In this document: in pieces, positions 7,315 through 15,899 of the stretch
Layout: the number at the start of each line of letters is the position of its first letter
How positions within the stretch are numbered: position 1 is the first letter of the stretch
Assembly (NCBI GenBank): GCA_018432925.1
Contig: JAHDSC010000111.1
Coordinates: forward strand, 1 to 32,996
Direction: 5' to 3'
Length of the DNA: 32,996 nt
Source of the DNA: Desulfobacterales bacterium
Lineage (GTDB): Bacteria; Desulfobacterota; Desulfobacteria; Desulfobacterales; JAHDSC01
Translations under genes and position numbers: made by a program
The notes under the pieces: model-generated
What the model was told of the DNA's origin: nothing
The model's input: the letters and a program-made list of their open reading frames with translations, nothing else
Database searches by the model: none

Positions 7315-7743
7315 TTAATCGCCTTCATCAACCCCGATATGTTTGGAAAATGAATCCGGTTTTTCCTGCCATGCCTTTTTACCCGTATGCTCCTTATATT
7401 TTTTTAAAATATATTTCTCAGCAAACATTGGATGAGAAAGGTAAGGCAGAGAATTCGCCGAAAAGAAATCATATAAGTTTTTAAATGTTTCATCTTTTTC
7501 TTTGTTATCAATGAAATTTCGAACTCTTTTCTGCTCAAAAATTACCTTTTCGCCAAGCGCATGTCTTATTTCATCCGCGGTTGCCTGGACGGCCAGGCTG
7601 AGCAATGACTCGCGAACGGGAATTTCAATCCTGGCGATAATGGAGATCAGCCATCTATCACCGGCGAGCCTTTTTGATCCGTCATAAATTTTCAAAATCA
7701 GACGGTTTTTAAGTGTGATCGTTCGTATCAATTTTTCATTCAT
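7315..7743 (-). CDS. Conserved-looking hypothetical protein downstream of the EndoQ-UvrD fusion
   Basis: I do not recognise this 142-residue protein. It is soluble, rich in lysine, glutamate and phenylalanine, without signal peptide or membrane span. The N-terminal half (about 8-70) alternates strands and a helix (LILKIYDGSKRLAGDRW, then ISIIARIEIPV); the C-terminal half is helical and charged. The start lies 14 bases after the stop of the nuclease-helicase fusion on the same strand, with AGGA about seven bases before the ATG, so the two are probably one operon. By position it may assist the repair enzyme, but nothing in the sequence proves that. Base and codon use look like the neighbours. 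Confidence 0.75.
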   Translation of the reverse strand: MNEKLIRTITLKNRLILKIYDGSKRLAGDRWLISIIARIEIPVRESLLSLAVQATADEIRHALGEKVIFEQKRVRNFIDNKEKDETFKNLYDFFSANSLPYLSHPMFAEKYILKKYKEHTGKKAWQEKPDSFSKHIGVDEGD

Positions 7744-7757
7744 TCTGGATCCTGATT

Positions 7758-10700
7758 TTAAAATAAATTGAGCTGAGCCTGGCCCGTTTTCTTTTTCTGA
7801 GACCCAAAGCTTCTTTCATGGTTTTTTAACTTTTTCTCGATCTCATCCAAAAAAGGAGACATTTTTCTTATCATCGGCCTGCCGAAAATCTTCCTTTTTT
7901 TAGCGTATGAAAGATATAAGCGCTCCATTGCCCTCGTCATAGCCACATAAAAGAGTCTCCTTTCTTCATTGACATCGATGATTTCGCTTTCCGACTTCTT
8001 AAAGGGAATATAGTCGGTTTCACATCCGGTTATAAAAACCACCGGAAATTCAAGACCTTTGGCTGTATGCATTGTCATTAACGCAACTTTTTCAGCATGG
8101 GAATCATAAATGTCGGTGTCTGTCTGCAGAGCAAGATCAGAAAAAAAATCGGGAGGCCGCTCTTCAAATTTCCGGGCATAGGAAACAAGATGATCAAGTA
8201 ATTCCATTTGCTTTAGATTATATTGTACGGACGGGTTGATTGTTGTATTTTCAGCAAGGTAAAGCAGTTTTTTATCAACCGCAATCCCTTCGATTGCTTT
8301 TTTTATTGCATAGAGGGCGGAGACAAAATTGTTAAAACGCCTTTGACCCTCATGGTCCATACCCGGTATAGGCAATTGTTTGGCCTTCAACAACGCCTCT
8401 TGCAGCACGAAACTCTTTTTATAAGCCCACGTTTTAAACAGCTCCATGCTCTTTTTACTGATACGAACGGCTGTCCGGTTGATCAATTGTTCAATGTCGG
8501 CATACGAACCCTTCCCTTCGACAACTCTTAGAAATGAAATGATCGCTTTCATCTCTTTTTGACCGTATGCAATTTCTCTGCTGACGGTTTGATAGGGAAT
8601 CCCGGCTTTTTCAAAAGCATCGATGATGACTTCACATTGCCGGCCGGTTCTGTATAAGACAGCAAAATCAGAAAATCCTCTGGTGATAGGCGGTCCGTCG
8701 TCATAAATTTTGCCGAAATCCAATGAGTGAAATCCCGTTCCGCCGATATGCTCTTCTATCGTTTTGCCTACGAATACCGCTTCCGCTTTTTCTGAAACCG
8801 CTTCGAACACGGTGATCGTTTGAACCCCATGAATTCCCGAATAAACCCGCAATCCGGAGGTGGAAACGTAATTGTTTCGTATGACCTGATGAGATGCTTC
8901 AAGGATTGTTTCGGTTGAACGATAGTTGCAGGTAAGGTTTACGATTTTTGCATTCGGGAAGTCTTCGAGAAACCGGTCAAAATATTGCACATCCGAGCCT
9001 CGAAATCCGTAAATAGACTGATCCGGATCACCGATAACGCAAAAATTTTTCTCCGGTGTTGAAATCGCCTTTAATAACCGATATTGTCCATGGTTCAGAT
9101 CCTGATACTCATCAACCAAGATATATTTAAAAAGCTCCTGGTACTTCTGCCGAATCCGTTCATCGGATTCCAAGAGTTTGACTGTTTTAAAGATGAGATC
9201 TTCATAATCATAAAGACGCTGCATGGATAATAGATTTTGATAAAATCGGTAGGCGATATAAAAAACTTTTTTTTCAGATTCCTTTACAACATCGGCGAAA
9301 TGATCATCCGGATCAATAATCTGTTGTTTGGCGGATAAGATCCAGTCCGAGAGAATGGAGGATTTAATGGAAAGATGAGGATCGTTTTTCTCCAGATGTT
9401 TTACCGCTTCCGATATCATGAATTTTCTTTCTTCATCGTCCATGATGCGGTAGTCGGCCTCGTTTTTCTCATTTTTTAGTATTTTGAAACCAAGCGAATG
9501 AAACGTGGTAACCAATGGAGTCGATTTTGAACCGTTCATCAGCAAATGGAGTCTATCGTGCATTTCCCGGGCGGCCTTGTTTGTAAAAGTAACCGCGAGA
9601 ATATATTCCGGCGGTACTTTTTTATCCTTAACAAGAAGTGCAATCCTATGAATCAACGTGCGTGTTTTCCCGGTACCGGGGCCTGCGATGATCAGCAAAG
9701 GCCCTTTTTCATGTTCAACCGCTTCGCGCTGCGCTTCATTCAGTCCGTTCCGTATGTCCGGTTGATTACTTTTAATATCAACATTATCGTTGGACGGCGC
9801 TTTTTGTTTCCGGTTCGTTTGACCTGATATGTTAAGGCGTCCGTATTTTTCACCCGCCCTTTCTTTTTGTATCCGACCTTCCGAAGGAATTACAAAAAGA
9901 GATTGCTGTCCGCGCAGTTTTTCTCTTTCATCGTTTTCGAAGATTTGTATTCGCCCATATTCACCGTCGTATCCTGGAAAAATATGAAGCTTTTTTTCAC
10001 GCGTCCGGCCAACCGCCTCGCTCAATAGCGGGATACCCGCTTTGTCAATTACATTTTTCGGAAGAGTATGCAGTATGTTTAATTCGGGACCCAACATTTC
10101 AAGTGCTTTTCGATAGCTCTGATTAATTCGTTTGGAATTTGGACCCATCTGAAATATTTCTGAAAGAATTTCTGCAAGTGGAACCATACTGTAAAAAGGA
10201 TATGTTTTATCAGGCTTCTTTCCTTCTTTTCGATCCGCCAATTCCTCAACCCGGTACAAGACACCCAGAGTCAATGGTTTGCCACAGACGGGACATATGC
10301 CTCGATGAGCCAATGATTTTTCAGGACGGAAACAAATGTTACATTTCCTATGACCGTCCAGGTGATATTTGCCCTCTTCCGGATAAAATTCGAACGTACC
10401 CAGAAAACGCTCCGGATCGCCGGATTGGATTGCGGATTTTATTTCCGCATATGAGAGGATTGTATGAAACAGATTTGCTTCGCGCCCCAGGTTCCGAGGG
10501 GAATGGGCATCCGAATTGGATACAAGCGTCACGCCGTCCAGACTTGAAACGCGCCAATTCATCGCAGGGTCGGATGAAAGGCCGGTTTCAGCGGCAAAAA
10601 TATACGATGAGAGGTCTTCGAAACACTCTTCGATGGAATCAAATCCTGATTTTGAACCAAGAACGGAAAACCAGGGAGTCCAGATATGGGCAGGGATCAA

Positions 10701-11177
10701 AAATGCCTGATCCGAGGTCTCAAGAACAAGTTCCAGAAGGTTTTTTGCATCCAGGCCCAGAATGGGCCTTCCATCGGATTTTATATTTCCGAGCCTATTC
10801 AACTTGGAATTCAAAGCAGCGGCCGAAGACAGATCGGGCATGAAGACCAGATTATGGTTTTTTCGCGTTCTACCGGCTTTTTTGTAAATTGTACTAACCT
10901 CGGTTTGCAGAATAAACCTTACGCACGCCCGACACGAATACGGCACTTTCTCGTCGCATTTTGCGGCAATTTCATCTTTCAGCTTGAAAAGTCCGTTTTC
11001 GGACGGCACTAATTTGTTCCGGATTTCCATGAACCAGCCAGGATGAGTAAAATCGCCGGTTCCAACCACTGTGATACCCTTTAACTGGGCGGCCGTATAA
11101 AGGTTTTCAAAATCCAGGTTTTTAGCAGTGGCTCTCGAAAATTTCGAATGAATGTGCAGATCTGCAACAAATTTCAT
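7758..11177 (-). CDS. Endonuclease Q-like PHP nuclease fused to UvrD/PcrA-type helicase
   Basis: This 1139-residue protein joins two DNA-repair modules. Residues 1 to about 430 match the EndoQ/TIGR00375 family: PHP metal motifs DLHIH (6-10), GDFTHPGW (41-48), E93, H164 and SDAH (222-225), then a four-cysteine zinc finger C279/C282 with C295/C298. EndoQ cuts DNA 5' to uracil, hypoxanthine, xanthine and abasic sites. After a charged linker (about 430-475) comes a superfamily 1A helicase: Q motif LNEAQREAV (479-487), Walker A GPGTGKT (499-505), VDEYQDLN, GDPDQSIYGFRG, and near the end VAMTRAMERLYL. QQSLF (424-428) and the last five residues QLNLF resemble beta-clamp-binding motifs. It is followed after 14 bases by a small unknown gene and is divergent from dinB. 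The domain calls are firm; joint action on damaged bases is inference. Confidence 0.93.
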   Translation of the reverse strand: MKFVADLHIHSKFSRATAKNLDFENLYTAAQLKGITVVGTGDFTHPGWFMEIRNKLVPSENGLFKLKDEIAAKCDEKVPYSCRACVRFILQTEVSTIYKKAGRTRKNHNLVFMPDLSSAAALNSKLNRLGNIKSDGRPILGLDAKNLLELVLETSDQAFLIPAHIWTPWFSVLGSKSGFDSIEECFEDLSSYIFAAETGLSSDPAMNWRVSSLDGVTLVSNSDAHSPRNLGREANLFHTILSYAEIKSAIQSGDPERFLGTFEFYPEEGKYHLDGHRKCNICFRPEKSLAHRGICPVCGKPLTLGVLYRVEELADRKEGKKPDKTYPFYSMVPLAEILSEIFQMGPNSKRINQSYRKALEMLGPELNILHTLPKNVIDKAGIPLLSEAVGRTREKKLHIFPGYDGEYGRIQIFENDEREKLRGQQSLFVIPSEGRIQKERAGEKYGRLNISGQTNRKQKAPSNDNVDIKSNQPDIRNGLNEAQREAVEHEKGPLLIIAGPGTGKTRTLIHRIALLVKDKKVPPEYILAVTFTNKAAREMHDRLHLLMNGSKSTPLVTTFHSLGFKILKNEKNEADYRIMDDEERKFMISEAVKHLEKNDPHLSIKSSILSDWILSAKQQIIDPDDHFADVVKESEKKVFYIAYRFYQNLLSMQRLYDYEDLIFKTVKLLESDERIRQKYQELFKYILVDEYQDLNHGQYRLLKAISTPEKNFCVIGDPDQSIYGFRGSDVQYFDRFLEDFPNAKIVNLTCNYRSTETILEASHQVIRNNYVSTSGLRVYSGIHGVQTITVFEAVSEKAEAVFVGKTIEEHIGGTGFHSLDFGKIYDDGPPITRGFSDFAVLYRTGRQCEVIIDAFEKAGIPYQTVSREIAYGQKEMKAIISFLRVVEGKGSYADIEQLINRTAVRISKKSMELFKTWAYKKSFVLQEALLKAKQLPIPGMDHEGQRRFNNFVSALYAIKKAIEGIAVDKKLLYLAENTTINPSVQYNLKQMELLDHLVSYARKFEERPPDFFSDLALQTDTDIYDSHAEKVALMTMHTAKGLEFPVVFITGCETDYIPFKKSESEIIDVNEERRLFYVAMTRAMERLYLSYAKKRKIFGRPMIRKMSPFLDEIEKKLKNHERSFGSQKKKTGQAQLNLF

Positions 11178-11592
11178 GTTTTTTAGATTTTGATTCTCTA
11201 TTGAAAATAATCCGCCATGAGCACTGATCTTCAGAATGGTTTCGCTGGATAACTTTTTAATCCGGGCTGTTGGAATTCCTCTCTATCGGATATCTTATTC
11301 AGGCTTCAAAGGATACGGATAATATGTTAGGATGGTTTCAATTCATAAATGGCCTTTTTGCCCGGTCTATGCGCCAATCTATACCATTATTTGTCCTGGG
11401 CGCAAAACTACGTCTCGGCACAATCACTTGATTTTCTTGACTTTGTATAAAAATTCCCCTAGATGGAAAATGTTTATTGGTGCCCATCCGCTTAACGAAT
11501 CCATCGTGGATAGGCACCGGAATCAAATCAAATGGTAGCCAATAAATAACAAAAAGATCCATTAAATCAACATCTATTTAGTTTTCGAAAAA
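11178..11592. other. Divergent intergenic region between the EndoQ-UvrD fusion and dinB
   Basis: I see no gene here. An imperfect inverted repeat, GGTGCCCATCC (11479-11489) and GGATAGGCACC (11508-11518), with one mismatch and an 18-base loop, lies about 75-115 bp before dinB. TATAAA at 11446-11451 could be a -10 element toward dinB, but I found no well-spaced -35. I found no SOS box that I would defend by eye. Confidence 0.4.
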
Positions 11593-12749
11593 ATGATTCT
11601 TCATATCGATATGGATGCATTTTTTGCCTCGGTGGAACAACTGGACAATCCCAGCCTTCAAGGAAAATGCGTCATTGTGGGGGGATCATCCAATCGAAGT
11701 GTTGTCGCAACGGCCAGCTATGAGGCACGAAAATTCGGCATCCACTCCGCTATGCCCGTATACCTGGCAAAACAGAAGTGCCCGGGAGCAATATTCCGAT
11801 CGCCACGTATGGCGAGATACAAAGAGGTGTCGAGACAGATTATGTCCCTACTTGAGGCGTTTTCTCCGCTCGTGGAACCGGTTTCCATTGATGAGGCCTA
11901 TTTAGACGTCACTGGCTGCCGGCGTCTTTATGGAGATCCGGAGGATCTGGGCACCAAGATAAAAAACGAGATCAGGGCTCGAATCAATCTTACGTGCACA
12001 GTGGGCATCGCGCCGAATAAATTTCTGGCTAAAATTGCCTCAGAAATGGGCAAACCCGACGGGTTGACGGTAATTACTCCGGAAAATGTCTTGCAGGTTG
12101 TTCAATCGCTTCCCATAGATAAAATTCCAGGCGTCGGTAAAAAAAAACCCGGGATCTGCATTTTATTGGGATTAATATTTTGGCTGATGTCAAGAAGTTT
12201 CCGGAAAAAACGATTATCAGAAGGTTCGGCAGGTTCGGAGATCGGCTTATCCAGCTTTCGAAAGGCATCGATGAGCTTCCTGTTTTGACTTTTTCGCGGA
12301 CCAAATCCGTCGGCAGTGAACTGACCTTGCCTGTAAATACCAATGATAAAACATTACTGAATCATTATCTCCTGATTCATGCCGAAAGCGTTGGACGGGC
12401 GCTTCGAAAGATGGGGGTTCGGGCAAGAACCGTTACGTTGAAGATAAAACAGGATGATTTCAGCGGGATCACAAGAAGCAGTACGATGGTTCATCCCAGT
12501 CAATCCACCGAAACCATTTATAACGAGGCTGAAAAGTTGCTTACTGCTTACCGTATGATAAAAAAAATCAGATTGATCGGTATTGAGGCGTCCAATCTTG
12601 CATCTGTAGCCACACCGGTCCAGATGGATCTTTTTACGAATAGGATCAGGAAAAGCCACAACTGGGAAAAGTTGGACAGGATATTGGATAATATTACAAA
12701 AAAGTACGGAAGAAGCGCAGTGAAGCGCGCCACCTTAAGTGAATTTTAA
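11593..12749 (+). CDS. dinB: DNA polymerase IV (DinB), frameshifted at an A9 run
   Basis: This is a Y-family translesion polymerase. The first frame (11593-12288) has MILHIDMDAFFASVEQ with catalytic D8, and SIDEAYLDVTG with D100/E101, through the helix-hairpin-helix start IPGVGKKK (to about residue 185). It then goes out of frame at nine A (12139-12147). The second frame, open until 12749, continues with RDLHFIGINILADVKKFPE, the little-finger domain and QMDLF, a classic clamp-binding pentapeptide. Ten A would restore a uniform 385-residue DinB with normal family spacing. Either one A was lost (mutation or sequencing error), or slippage on the run makes full-length protein. The downstream frame has no other damage, so any lesion is recent. 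Endonuclease IV follows 129 bp later. Confidence 0.85.
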
Positions 12750-12878
12750 TTGCATGGCCTGAGCGTTTTTACCTTCAACCGGCCCATATGCATTCGTAAA
12801 GCCGAAAGTCCACAAGTAAAAGGGCGTCTGTAGCGTATTTATCTTCCGCTTGAAACCTTTCCTGCCATAGGTCATCCC

Positions 12879-13781
12879 TTGGGTAAAAAAAATACAAGCC
12901 GTTCGGTTGGAAAACAATTTCGTGGCCTTTTAGGTGCCCATTTCTCGATTGCAAAGGGACTTCACAATGCGGTTTTGGAGGCAAAATTATTCGGATGTAA
13001 CGTACTTCAAATGTTTACAAAAAATCCGAATTCTTGGAAGGAACCCACCATTTTGCCAGACCAAGTCGATCGATTCAAACGGACCAAAGCCCAAACCGGC
13101 ATAAGGGAAATCGCCTCTCACACCTCTTATCTGATCAATTTGGCGGCAGTTGAAAAGAAAAAGCGCGCCAAATCATGTCAAGCACTCAAGCGAGAACTTT
13201 TCAGGTCTTCAATTCTCGGCATTTCCTATGTTGTCCTGCATCCGGGCTTTCATATGGGAAAAGGGGAAAGGGAAGGAATTCATCGGATTGCCACATCAAT
13301 AAATGAAGTCCTTTACGAAACCGCTGGTGCTACGCCACGTCTTCTTCTTGAAACGACAGCGGGACAGGGTTCCGTCCTCGGCAACACATTTGATCAGCTT
13401 GCATCAATTATGGAGCAGATTGAAAACAGAGACCGGGTTGGAATTTGTTTGGATTCATGCCATATTTTCGCCGCAGGCTATGATATCCGAACACCCATAT
13501 GCTATCATCAAACAATCGATGATTTCGATGCAGTTATCGGGCTCAGGCATTTATTGCTGATTCATTTGAATGACTCAAATAAAGACCTTGGATCCAGAGT
13601 GGACCGTCATGAACACATTGGACGGGGATTTATCGGTTTAAAGTCATTTGAATGCTTCATGAAGGATCCGCGGCTCAGCCACATTCCCAAGATCATAGAA
13701 ACACCCAAGGAAAGAAATAGGAAAAACTGGGACTCCATAAATCTTCAGCAGCTGAGATCTTTGCTGAAAGGCCTCGGATAG
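12879..13781 (+). CDS. nfo: Endonuclease IV (Nfo), AP endonuclease
   Basis: Nfo is a zinc enzyme that cuts 5' to abasic sites and removes blocked 3' ends in base excision repair. Zinc-ligand segments of the TIM barrel are present: LLGAHFSI (H21 in this frame), ASHTSYLINLA, VLHPG, LLETTAGQG, CLDSCHIFAAGYD, HLNDS, DRHEHIGRG and a final IIETPKE. The length of about 300 fits, with roughly 15 residues before the conserved LLGAH. The start is uncertain: the frame is closed by a stop at 12831-12833, the first usable codon is TTG at 12879, with a weak AGG upstream, and no ATG occurs before the conserved region. Its place behind dinB and near the EndoQ-like gene suits a lesion-repair cluster. Confidence 0.9.
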   Translation: MGKKNTSRSVGKQFRGLLGAHFSIAKGLHNAVLEAKLFGCNVLQMFTKNPNSWKEPTILPDQVDRFKRTKAQTGIREIASHTSYLINLAAVEKKKRAKSCQALKRELFRSSILGISYVVLHPGFHMGKGEREGIHRIATSINEVLYETAGATPRLLLETTAGQGSVLGNTFDQLASIMEQIENRDRVGICLDSCHIFAAGYDIRTPICYHQTIDDFDAVIGLRHLLLIHLNDSNKDLGSRVDRHEHIGRGFIGLKSFECFMKDPRLSHIPKIIETPKERNRKNWDSINLQQLRSLLKGLG

Positions 13782-14093
13782 AGGTCTTCCTTCTAGTTTA
13801 CAAAAAGCCCTTGCCATGGTATTTAAGATTTTTTTGCTGAAAGCTTTCTGAGTAGCTGACAGAATCTCGCTCATAGAATAATATGAATTTCCAAACGATC
13901 CAGTCAAAACCGGCAAACGGCAAAAAAACTCACAATGTAAGGAGGGAAATGTCATAGGAAGGGATACCTGAAAATGCTCCCGATCCCCCTCTATTATTTT
14001 TTCAAAGGTCGGCCATTGATATGATGGCGCGGAAAAGGATTTATCGCCCAACCATAGACTTTTTTTGCAACAACATCCATAAAAGGGTGAAAA
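13782..14093. other. Intergenic region without a convincing gene
   Basis: About 310 bp between nfo and the ETF-QO gene. A minus-strand open frame spans it but resembles no family, overlaps the nfo 3' end and has no ribosome site that I trust. AAGGGTG at 14083-14089 is the ribosome binding site for the next gene. I see no clear terminator for nfo. Confidence 0.5.
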
Positions 14094-15767
14094 ATGACAA
14101 AAGAACGCGAAAAAATCGATTTTGATGTACTATTTGTTGGAGGTGGACCTTCAGGGCTTGCGGGTGCCATCCGGCTGATGCAGCTTTCCGCAAAAAAAGG
14201 GAACATGCCTGAAGTCGCGTTGATTGAAAAAGGATCTGAAATAGGTGCGCATGCGATGAGCGGCGCTATTTTAGATCCATCCGCCCTGAGGGAACTCGTA
14301 CCGGACTATTTGGAAAAAGGTTGTCCCATTGAGGCGACAGTAAGAGGGGACGAATTCTATTTTCTGACCCGGAACCGATCTTTTCGGCTTCCATTTACTC
14401 CCCGACAGATGAAAAACAAAGGCTTTTTTGTCATCAGCCTTTCCCGGTTTACCAAGTGGCTTTCCGGAATAGCCGAGGAACTGGGCGTCAATCTTTTTCC
14501 GGGTTTTGCAGGAAAGGAAATTCTCTACGCATCGGATCAGAAAACAATCATAGGGATTCGAACGGGAGATAAGGGCCTGGATAAAAACGGATTGCCGAAA
14601 GGCAACTTTGAGCCAGGAATAGACCTTTCGGCCAAAGTCACCGTTTTCGCGGAAGGTTCTAGAGGAAGCCTGATGCAGGATGCAGCAAAAAAACTTGATG
14701 TCTTCTCCGGGAAGATGCCGCAGATTTTTGAAACAGGGATTAAAGAGGTTATCCAACTTCCAAAGGCAGGCTATTTTTCTGCCAGCAAAGGCAACGATAT
14801 TCATACGCTTGGCTACCCCCTTGGCCTGAATACTCCAGGAGGTGGCTTTATATATGAGATGAAAGACAACAAAGTGGCAATCGGATTTCTGGTGGGCCTT
14901 TCTTATGAAAACGCCGGGCTCGATCCATATGACGAATTCATAAAATTCAAGCGACATCCGCTTGTGGCCGGAATAATCAGGGACGGTCAGATAATCGAGC
15001 AAGGGGCAAGAACGGTATGTGTCGGTGGATATTACACGATCCCAAGGCTTGCCGTCGATGGAGGAATGTTTGTAGGAGGCAGTGCCTCCATGCAAAATAT
15101 TCCTGGGCTGAAAGGCATCCATGCATCGATGAAATCCGCTATGCTGGCAGCCGAGGCAATTACGGAAGCACTGGAAGCGAACTGTTTTACTCAAGAGAAG
15201 CTCGGGCGCTACCGGCAGTTATTCGAAACCAGCTGGGTAAAAGAAGAAATTTTTGAAGGAAGAAATTACTCTCAAGCCCTATCCAAAAAACTTACGGCAA
15301 AACTTTTTCACCTGGGAGCGCAATATTTCTCAAAAGGACGCGGTATAAGGGAAAGGATGCGGATCAAGGAAGATTACCTCGCCCTGAAAAAGTTGAAAGT
15401 AGAAGGAGAGGATGTCAACCAAAACTTCAGCAAAAAAGATTATGACGGCGTCTTGTATGTGGACAAACTGACCGGTGTCTTTTTATCAAAGACTGTTCAC
15501 AGGGAAGATCAGCCGTGCCATATTGTGGTTCATGATCAGAATCTTTGTGTAAATGAATGCTTCGAAAACTTCCGATCTCCCTGCACGCGATTCTGCCCGG
15601 GCAATGTATACGAAATTGAGGTGGAAGAAACAACATCTCGAAGGCGGTTAAAGCTAAATCCTTCCAACTGCCTTCATTGTAAAACCTGTGATATAAAGGA
15701 TCCGTATAAAAATATCACCTGGACGTGTCCGGAAGGAGGAGATGGCCCCGGTTATACGATCGTTTGA
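14094..15767 (+). CDS. Electron transfer flavoprotein-quinone oxidoreductase (ETF-QO)
   Basis: This membrane-associated flavo-iron-sulfur enzyme passes electrons from reduced ETF to the quinone pool, linking acyl-CoA oxidation to the respiratory membrane. The 557 residues match the ETF-QO length. Visible features are the FAD-binding GGGPSGLAGA (16-25), GAHAMSGAILD after it, the central quinone-binding region, and a C-terminal [4Fe-4S] site formed by C501 (FCPGNVYE) and C526/C529/C532 (NCLHCKTCDIKDP), as in the mitochondrial enzyme. In anaerobes the acceptor is menaquinone. No etfAB or acyl-CoA dehydrogenase gene is adjacent, so its partner flavoprotein lies elsewhere. The UbiB-family gene downstream on the other strand is also quinone-related, but a functional link is speculative. 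Confidence 0.95.
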   Translation: MTKEREKIDFDVLFVGGGPSGLAGAIRLMQLSAKKGNMPEVALIEKGSEIGAHAMSGAILDPSALRELVPDYLEKGCPIEATVRGDEFYFLTRNRSFRLPFTPRQMKNKGFFVISLSRFTKWLSGIAEELGVNLFPGFAGKEILYASDQKTIIGIRTGDKGLDKNGLPKGNFEPGIDLSAKVTVFAEGSRGSLMQDAAKKLDVFSGKMPQIFETGIKEVIQLPKAGYFSASKGNDIHTLGYPLGLNTPGGGFIYEMKDNKVAIGFLVGLSYENAGLDPYDEFIKFKRHPLVAGIIRDGQIIEQGARTVCVGGYYTIPRLAVDGGMFVGGSASMQNIPGLKGIHASMKSAMLAAEAITEALEANCFTQEKLGRYRQLFETSWVKEEIFEGRNYSQALSKKLTAKLFHLGAQYFSKGRGIRERMRIKEDYLALKKLKVEGEDVNQNFSKKDYDGVLYVDKLTGVFLSKTVHREDQPCHIVVHDQNLCVNECFENFRSPCTRFCPGNVYEIEVEETTSRRRLKLNPSNCLHCKTCDIKDPYKNITWTCPEGGDGPGYTIV

Positions 15768-15768
15768 T

Positions 15769-15800
15769 AACCGGAAACCTCGAGCGTCATGCCGGTTTTT
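15769..15800 (+). terminator. Candidate terminator after ETF-QO
   Basis: AACCGG (15769-15774) pairs with CCGGTT (15792-15797), followed by a short T-run to 15800. The loop is long (17 bases), so it is a moderate candidate. Confidence 0.45.
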
Positions 15801-15899
15801 CGATGAATTGCAGTCTTTCTTCATGATAGGATTCGACCCTTGAAACATCCTTTGGTGCCAAGCGTTCCGATGGCCTCAACGCTTCGAAAAGATTTGGAT

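Noticed and set aside
10139..10843. Long plus-strand open frame (234 codons) opposite the EndoQ-like module
   Set aside because: It lies wholly antisense to a well-supported gene, resembles no family and has an arginine- and proline-rich composition typical of an opposite-strand shadow.
11178..11592. LexA/SOS operator between the EndoQ-UvrD and dinB genes
   Set aside because: Repair genes made this worth checking, but no palindrome of a known SOS-box type stood out by eye; the only clear repeat has an 18-base loop, unlike LexA sites.
13644..14051. 135-codon minus-strand open frame after nfo
   Set aside because: It overlaps the conserved nfo 3' end, has no convincing ribosome site and matches nothing I know. 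It could be revisited if homologues were found.
14271..15194. 307-codon minus-strand open frame opposite the ETF-QO gene
   Set aside because: It is fully antisense to a clear gene and has no recognisable motif; composition is that of a shadow frame.
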